From: Bacillus sp. SA1-12
Lineage (GTDB): Bacteria; Bacillota; Bacilli; Bacillales; Bacillaceae
Assembly (NCBI RefSeq): GCF_000981385.1
Contig: NZ_LATZ01000001.1
Coordinates: 124,001-188,000, forward strand
Length of the DNA: 64,000 bases
Direction: 5' to 3'
Program-made: the position numbers and the translations under genes
Shown: positions 59,421 to 64,000 of the stretch, in pieces
Position numbering within the stretch: position 1 is the first letter of the stretch
How the letters are laid out: the number at the start of each line of letters is the position of its first letter
Notes under the pieces: generated by a model
Seen by the model: only the letters and a program-made list of their open reading frames with translations
What the model was told of the DNA's origin: nothing
The model's database searches: none

Positions 59421-60080
59421 TTATATTAACTGATCTACAATAGCTCTTAGCTCGCTAGCACGTTCTGTTGGATTTTCTGCAAGACTAATCGCTGAAATGA
59501 CGGAAACACCGTTACCGCCGCTATTGATAACTGGTGCTGCATTTTCAGAAGTAATCCCTCCAATTCCAACAATTGGGAGATCGATACCTTTTTCACGGAT
59601 CTCCTTAATAAGTGTTGTTCCTTGGGCTGTATTTGCATCCTCTTTTGTTTTTGTCGTGTAGATCGGTCCAATCCCTGCATAATCTGCTCCATCAACAATC
59701 GCCTTTTCAATCTCTTCAAGATTATGAGCGGATACACCTAAAATTCTGTTTCCGATCTTCTGTCTTACTTCCATTGCTGATGCATCATCTTGTCCAATAT
59801 GAACACCGTCAGCATTAAGGGCAAGGGCTAGTTCAACATCATCGTTCACGATAAAAGGGATAGAATAGTTTTTACATATAGCTTGTAATTGTTTAGCGAG
59901 GAGAACTTTTTCATCACCGGTAAAAGAACCTGATCCTTTTTCTCTAAACTGAAATAGTGTAATCCCCCCTTTAATCGCTTGTTCAAGCACTGCTTGAGGG
60001 GCTATTTTACAATTATTGCTTCCCATAATAAAATATAAACGCAATAACTCATTCATTTGTATTCTTGAAATTCTGTTCAA
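59421..60080 (-). CDS. thiE: Thiamine-phosphate synthase
   Basis: 219 residues from TTG 60080, 7 bases after GGGGAG; the following residues MNRISRIQMNELL match the usual start of the Bacillus enzyme. It joins HMP-pyrophosphate with thiazole phosphate. Diphosphate-binding residues are in LFQFREKGSG and FIVNDDVELAL, and the GVSAHNLEE and GIGPIYTTKTKED segments are typical. Last gene of thiM-thiD-thiE. Confidence 0.96.
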   Translation of the reverse strand: MNRISRIQMNELLRLYFIMGSNNCKIAPQAVLEQAIKGGITLFQFREKGSGSFTGDEKVLLAKQLQAICKNYSIPFIVNDDVELALALNADGVHIGQDDASAMEVRQKIGNRILGVSAHNLEEIEKAIVDGADYAGIGPIYTTKTKEDANTAQGTTLIKEIREKGIDLPIVGIGGITSENAAPVINSGGNGVSVISAISLAENPTERASELRAIVDQLI

Positions 60081-60094
60081 ACACGATCTCCCCT

Positions 60095-60907
60095 TTACTG
60101 ACGAATCTTTGCGTGCTGTTGTTGATAAGCCCAGTGGTTTGTAGGACCATGGCCATTTCCAATTTCTAAATCCGCTTCAATTGCAGCCTGGATAAAGCTT
60201 TTGGCTGTTTGAACAGCTTGTTCAACCGTGTTACCTTTTGCAATTTCTGCCGTGACGGCGGCAGCAAATGTACAGCCTGTACCATGAGTGTTTTTTGTTG
60301 CAATACGCAAGCCTTTATAATAAGTAAACTCTTTGCCATTATATAAGACATCGACTAATTCTTCCCCATCATCATGACCGCCCTTGATTACAACATACTT
60401 TGCACCAAGTCGATACAAGCGTTTAGCTGCTTCTAACCGGTCTTCCATAGTTCGAATCGACATATCAGCCAGAACTTCTGCCTCAGGAATATTTGGAGTA
60501 ATGACCATCGCTAATGGTATAAGATATTGTTTAAGCGCAGCTACAGCCTCATTTTGCAATAAAGACGCACCGCCTTTAGCTATCATAACAGGATCTACCA
60601 CAACATGCTCCCATTGAAACTTTTTCACTGCCTCAGCAACAGACTGGATAATTTCACTGCTAAATAACATCCCTGTTTTTACTGCATTTGTTCCTAAGTC
60701 ATTCCCAATTGCTTCAATTTGATTAACAACGGCTTCAACGGATAATGGATAGACCCCATGAACACCAAGGGTATTTTGTGCGGTAACCGCGGTTATGGCT
60801 GACATGCCAAATACGTTTAGTTCTTGAAAGGTTTTTAGGTCGGCCTGAATACCGGCACCACCTCCGCTATCTGAACCAGCAATAGTTAAAGCTTTTTTTA
60901 TAGCCAT
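60095..60907 (-). CDS. thiD: Hydroxymethylpyrimidine/phosphomethylpyrimidine kinase
   Basis: 270 residues from ATG 60907, 9 bases after AGGAG. It begins KKALTIAGSDSGGGAGIQ, the ThiD signature, with MIAKGGASLL and the HGTGCTFAAAVTAE nucleotide loop near the C-terminus. It makes HMP-phosphate and then HMP-pyrophosphate for ThiE. The middle gene of the operon. Confidence 0.96.
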   Translation of the reverse strand: MAIKKALTIAGSDSGGGAGIQADLKTFQELNVFGMSAITAVTAQNTLGVHGVYPLSVEAVVNQIEAIGNDLGTNAVKTGMLFSSEIIQSVAEAVKKFQWEHVVVDPVMIAKGGASLLQNEAVAALKQYLIPLAMVITPNIPEAEVLADMSIRTMEDRLEAAKRLYRLGAKYVVIKGGHDDGEELVDVLYNGKEFTYYKGLRIATKNTHGTGCTFAAAVTAEIAKGNTVEQAVQTAKSFIQAAIEADLEIGNGHGPTNHWAYQQQHAKIRQ

Positions 60908-60931
60908 TTCCAAAGTCTCCTTTAACTTAAT

Positions 60932-61738
60932 TTACAGTTTTTCGATTTTAGCGAACTGATTTACATCTTTTGGTGAAACATTTGCCAATTGATTCAAAAA
61001 TTCAATTTGAAAGCTTCCAGGTCCGGCTTGAGCCGTTTTTTCAGCTGCTAATTCAGCAGCCACCCCATATGTCGCAAGTGCTGCAACTGCAGCCTGAAGC
61101 AAGTCCTTTTCAACTGCCGCAAATGCCCCAACGACTGAGCTTAATAAACAGCCAGCTCCCGTTACTTTTGTTAACAGCTGGTGACCGTTGTATACAACAA
61201 AAGTATGGTGTCCATCTGTTATGACATCTTCTTTACCAGTTATTATGACAAGTGTTTTTAATTTTTGAGCTGCAATTTGCGCCAATTCAATTGTATTGCC
61301 AGCACCTTCTCCTGCATCAACACCTTTAATCGTCCATGTTTCCCCAATAACATTGGCAATTTCAGCTGCATTTCCTCGTAAAATTGAAATCTTTAATTCT
61401 TTGACTATTCGCTGGGCAGTTTCTGTTCGATAGACAGTAGCCCCTGCACCAACTGGATCAAAAATAACTGGTACATCATAAAGATTTGCTGACTTCCCAG
61501 CAATCACCATCGCCTCAACTTCATCAGATGTCAATGTCCCAATATTTAAAACTAATGCACCTGCCAGTTTTGCCATATCGGCAACTTCTTCCTTCGCATA
61601 AGCCATAACAGGTGATGCACCTAATGCCAATAACCCGTTTGCTGTAAAGTTTGTAACAACAACATTTGTTATATTATGAACAAGCGGATTTTGCTGTCTT
61701 ACTGCTCCTAACGCAGTGTTGATTTGCTCGTTATTCAA
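60932..61738 (-). CDS. thiM: Hydroxyethylthiazole kinase
   Basis: 268 residues from TTG 61738, 9 bases after AAGGGAG. It starts [19 protein letters not shown], with [13 protein letters not shown] and the phosphate loop [15 protein letters not shown], as in the family. It phosphorylates salvaged thiazole. First gene of the thi operon; with ThiD and ThiE it lets the cell rebuild thiamine phosphate from salvaged pieces. A TPP riboswitch lies just upstream. Confidence 0.96.
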   Translation of the reverse strand: MNNEQINTALGAVRQQNPLVHNITNVVVTNFTANGLLALGASPVMAYAKEEVADMAKLAGALVLNIGTLTSDEVEAMVIAGKSANLYDVPVIFDPVGAGATVYRTETAQRIVKELKISILRGNAAEIANVIGETWTIKGVDAGEGAGNTIELAQIAAQKLKTLVIITGKEDVITDGHHTFVVYNGHQLLTKVTGAGCLLSSVVGAFAAVEKDLLQAAVAALATYGVAAELAAEKTAQAGPGSFQIEFLNQLANVSPKDVNQFAKIEKL

Positions 61739-61792
61739 TTCAATTTGCTCCCTTCACATGATCCATCGATTCATAACAAGTGTAAAATCATA

Positions 61793-61828
61793 CAAAAAGA
61801 GCACTTTGCCTTCACGCAAAGTGCTCTT
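61793..61828 (-). terminator. Riboswitch-controlled terminator before thiM
   Basis: AAGAGCACTTTG pairs with CAAAGTGCTCTT around a seven-base loop and is followed by TTTTTGT on the minus strand. It is the expression platform of the TPP riboswitch. Confidence 0.9.
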
Positions 61829-61839
61829 AGTTTCCCTAA

Positions 61840-61930
61840 TCACATTCCCTACGCTGGCATTATCCAACAGGTTCCAAACGGTCAGCAGCGGTATAACTGC
61901 AATCTCAGCCGGTTTCCACCAGCACCCGAA
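61840..61930 (-). promoter_or_regulatory. TPP (THI-element) riboswitch
   Basis: On the minus strand the conserved blocks appear in order: GGGTGC, CTGAGA (61903-61908), GGAACCTG, then GGATAATGCCAGCGTAGGGA. The aptamer is followed by an intrinsic terminator, so thiamine pyrophosphate should switch transcription of thiM-thiD-thiE off. Confidence 0.95.
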
Positions 61931-62077
61931 AAAAATTGATTTTACAGGTAGTTTACTTAAACTAGAGGAAAAAGACAAGGGGTATAGAAATTCTTAATCT
62001 GAAAAATCCTTTTTTAATAATTAAGAAATTAACCTATCTAATCTATAAAACTATTGAACTTTTTTTATTTTCAATAT

Positions 62078-62731
62078 TCATTTTTCAGCCAATTCTCCCC
62101 ATTTATCCTTATAAATTAGACTTTTTAATGACTTCCTTTTTTCCCAATTTGCTGTTTCAAGCAAAGGAGCCTTTGGGTATGCATTTGTATAACCAATGGA
62201 TAATAAAGCTACTGGCTCAATATGGGGAGGAATCGTCAAAATTTCTCGAATGTCTGACTTTTTATAGAAACTAACCCATCCCATGGCTAATCCTTCAGCA
62301 CAAGCTGCTAACCACATGTTTTGTATGGCACACGCAGTTGACATGATATCCGTTTCCGGAATTGAATTACGACCCAATACATGTGCCCCGCCTCTTGTCG
62401 GGTCACATGTTACGCATATCGTCAATGGGGCTTCTTTTAATCCTTCAATCTTTAGTGTCAGAAACTTCGATGCCCGATTATCTGCTTCATAATGAATAGC
62501 AAGAGCTCTTCTTTCCTTATCTGCTGCCCATGCTAATTGCTCTTTGATTTCGTTCGATTCAATCAAAATAAAATTCCATGGCTGCATGAATCCTACAGAA
62601 GGTGCATGGTGAGCAGCTTCTAATATTCTTACTATTGCCTCTTGTGGTACGGGATCAGTTAAAAAAGTGCGAATATCTCTTCTTGTTGAAATAACCTTAA
62701 ATAGCGCTTCTTTTTCTTCATTTGTGAACAT
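62078..62731 (-). CDS. bluB: 5,6-dimethylbenzimidazole synthase (BluB)
   Basis: 217-residue flavoenzyme of the nitroreductase fold. STRRDIRTF, APSVGFMQPWNFILI and TRGGAHVLGRNSIPETDIMS are the BluB forms of the FMN and substrate regions. It breaks FMNH2 with oxygen to give 5,6-dimethylbenzimidazole, the lower ligand of cobalamin. The ATG is preceded by GGTGGTGG. A cobalamin-type riboswitch about 340 bases upstream on the same strand fits this role. No other cobalamin genes are in the window. Confidence 0.9.
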   Translation of the reverse strand: MFTNEEKEALFKVISTRRDIRTFLTDPVPQEAIVRILEAAHHAPSVGFMQPWNFILIESNEIKEQLAWAADKERRALAIHYEADNRASKFLTLKIEGLKEAPLTICVTCDPTRGGAHVLGRNSIPETDIMSTACAIQNMWLAACAEGLAMGWVSFYKKSDIREILTIPPHIEPVALLSIGYTNAYPKAPLLETANWEKRKSLKSLIYKDKWGELAEK

Positions 62732-62852
62732 AGGAAAACCACCACCGGACTTTTTGGATTTTTAATAATGTTTTTTTAAAAATAAGATATTTGCAAAAAC
62801 ATTAACTCCTCTCTTATTTGCCTTTTTTTAATAAATTCGGAAAGGGCAGACT

Positions 62853-62877
62853 AAAAAAGACGTTCATCTAGAACGCC
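62853..62877 (-). terminator. Terminator between the cobalamin riboswitch and bluB
   Basis: On the minus strand GGCGTTC pairs with GAACGTC (one G-U pair) and is followed by TTTTTTAG. It may be the regulated terminator of the riboswitch, or end a lost gene. Confidence 0.7.
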
Positions 62878-63064
62878 TTGCAAAAGCTCTCGTCTTTCCA
62901 ATTTGAATTTTTTGATAACTTCTATTTAGTAAAATTTATTAGACATTACACTGATTTTTTCTAGAATGATGGGCGTGATGATGTTTTTTTTCTTCATGAC
63001 TTCTTCAGTTCTATTTTCATAAACTCTCTTTGCATCGCACTCCGAAGGTCGGAAGCAAACAATT

Positions 63065-63232
63065 AAAAGCGATCTTCCTGACTTGTGTCTAAAACTTACT
63101 TTTGTCCCTTCCTTGAATTATTTTCCAATCGCATGACAATTTCATCGACACATACAGTAACAGGTGCTGCATCAGATTCTCACTGATTTCCCTACTATCT
63201 TAAAAGGCAATTAACTTGTGGGCACTTTTAAT
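63065..63232 (-). promoter_or_regulatory. Cobalamin riboswitch, divergent
   Basis: On the minus strand the usual order of blocks is recognisable: AAAAGTGCC, then AGGGAAATCAGTGAGAATCT, then GCAGCACCTGTTACTGTATG, GGAAGGGAC and finally AGTCAGGA. P1 is intact (ATTAAAAG with CTTTTAAT). The inner GCCACTG block is replaced by GCGATTG, and the box after AGTCAGGA is AGATCGC instead of the usual ACCTGCC. It should control bluB or a gene that once stood between. Confidence 0.78.
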
Positions 63233-63336
63233 CTTTACTACACAGTCTATTAAACTATTCTTTATTTTATTTAGCAAGCATAATAAATGACAAGCTTTTT
63301 ATCACCCTTTTTCATCGACCGAATAGACGTTGGAAT

Positions 63337-64000
63337 TTATTTCGTTTTCAGGATAGAGCCCGTAATAAATTGCAGCCATGCATATACACCGATCTTTACT
63401 GTTTCAGAAACATGCGAGTCTTTGCTTGGGTCTAAACAAACAAAATCAATATGCTTAACTTCAGAGTGTTTTCCAATTTCTAATAAGCTTTCAAAAAGTT
63501 CAATCGCAGACATTCCTCCTGGTGTGGATGCAGGTACACCAGGTGCAACAGAAATATCCAATACATCCATATCAACCGTCACATAAATTCGGTCAACTTT
63601 TTTTGCTAAGTCGTCTAATGCTCTCTTTATTGTTTTTATTAACCCCTGCCTGCGCGCTTGGTTAAGAGTTACCATTTGTATTCCATGATCATTTGCATAA
63701 TCGATTAGCGGTTTTGCATTAAAATAGCCATGCAGGCCAATATTGATAACATGCTCACCCATGACATGGCGGCCATCAATGAGTTGACGGATCGGTGTTC
63801 CATTTGCTGGTCCTAATTCGTTTGGATCCCTTACATCTAGATGCGTATCAAGCTGTAACACCCCAATCGTCTCTTCTGGAAATGCCTCTTTTATCCCGCG
63901 AACCGCACAGGCTGTTGTTGAATGGTCACCGCCAATCATGCATGTTCGTGTGTTTGGATAGTGTTCGGCAAGAAAAGCAGTTGACCTTTGGATGCGCTGA
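63337..64000 (-). CDS. Agmatinase/arginase-family ureohydrolase, C-terminal part (cut by window edge)
   Basis: The frame stays open to the right end of the window, so the N-terminus is missing; 220 residues are seen. Manganese ligands are in MIGGDHSTT, DTHLDVRD and VDMDVLDIS, followed by APGVPASTPGG. The loop GPANGTPIRQLID resembles formimidoylglutamase (HutG) and related enzymes more than arginase. It hydrolyses a guanidino or formimino group; the substrate cannot be fixed here. An internal ATG at 63939 is not the start, since conserved coding continues upstream. Confidence 0.88.
   Translation of the reverse strand, partial: QRIQRSTAFLAEHYPNTRTCMIGGDHSTTACAVRGIKEAFPEETIGVLQLDTHLDVRDPNELGPANGTPIRQLIDGRHVMGEHVINIGLHGYFNAKPLIDYANDHGIQMVTLNQARRQGLIKTIKRALDDLAKKVDRIYVTVDMDVLDISVAPGVPASTPGGMSAIELFESLLEIGKHSEVKHIDFVCLDPSKDSHVSETVKIGVYAWLQFITGSILKTK

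Overview
The window reads as chromosomal DNA from an AT-rich, spore-forming member of the Bacillaceae. The basis is strong AGGAGG-type ribosome binding sites, many TTG and GTG starts, AprX, the kamA-yodPQRST lysine/beta-lysine cluster, YokU, a YIEGIA-family protein with its small partner, DUF2512 and DUF3231 proteins, a YhcR-like exo-nuclease/5'-nucleotidase, and catabolite-repression-like sites. The exact genus is not determined. No rRNA, tRNA, CRISPR array, prophage or intact insertion sequence is visible. Most genes lie on the minus strand; plus-strand islands sit at 2.35-2.8, 13.9, 20.8-21.6, 23.1-31.4 and 31.6-32.5 kb.

Layout. 0-1.9 kb: a cut-off sugar ABC transporter lipoprotein gene with its LacI-type regulator. 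2.3-4.4 kb: a DUF2512 membrane protein and L-serine dehydratase sdaAB-sdaAA. 5.0-7.8 kb: an orphan nucleotidyltransferase-fold protein, an MFS permease and an IsdG-like monooxygenase. 7.9-12.2 kb: PadR regulator plus a heterodimeric ABC exporter. 12.3-13.8 kb: dienelactone-hydrolase-like protein and arylamine N-acetyltransferase. 13.9-14.2 kb: a compact type I toxin-antitoxin locus. 14.3-17.5 kb: DUF3231 protein, and a TetR regulator with a membrane protein sharing near-identical operators. 17.8-22.9 kb: AprX protease, cell-wall amidase, DUF4097 (LiaG-like) and CapA-family proteins. 23-28.9 kb: iron alcohol dehydrogenase and a run of small sporulation-type genes. 29-31.2 kb: two convergent corA genes, one with an unusual leader. 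31.6-32.5 kb: DEDDh exonuclease.

32.5-39.9 kb holds a likely carbohydrate regulon: hxlA-hxlB, a LacI regulator, and an operon of TIM-barrel isomerase, kdgK-like kinase and MFS permease. The same 12-base operator (TAAATCGGTTTA type) lies just downstream of the -10 of both the hxlA and the isomerase promoters, which ties the two units together although azoR and the regulator lie between them. 39.9-40.7 kb is a lone LXG domain without a toxin domain.

41.0-49.5 kb is the lysine 2,3-aminomutase cluster, read leftward: sigma-54 activator, yodP, kamA, yokU, yodT, yodS, yodR, yodQ. A consensus -24/-12 sigma-54 promoter sits directly upstream of kamA. 49.9-53.7 kb is a giant secreted nuclease/nucleotidase. 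54-59.2 kb carries an MFS permease, a Gln-rich coiled-coil protein, a CDF metal exporter and two aminoglycoside-phosphotransferase-fold kinases. 59.4-61.9 kb is thiM-thiD-thiE under a TPP riboswitch. 62.1-63.2 kb is bluB downstream of a divergent cobalamin riboswitch, and the window ends inside an agmatinase/arginase-family gene.

The least ordinary items are the hxlAB-kdgK co-regulon, the hairpin-bracketed 37-codon reading frame ahead of corA, the type I toxin-antitoxin locus, the stand-alone LXG domain, and several dispersed intergenic repeats, one of which now supplies the C-terminus of a protein. All functional calls are from reading the sequence and family knowledge; no searches were run.
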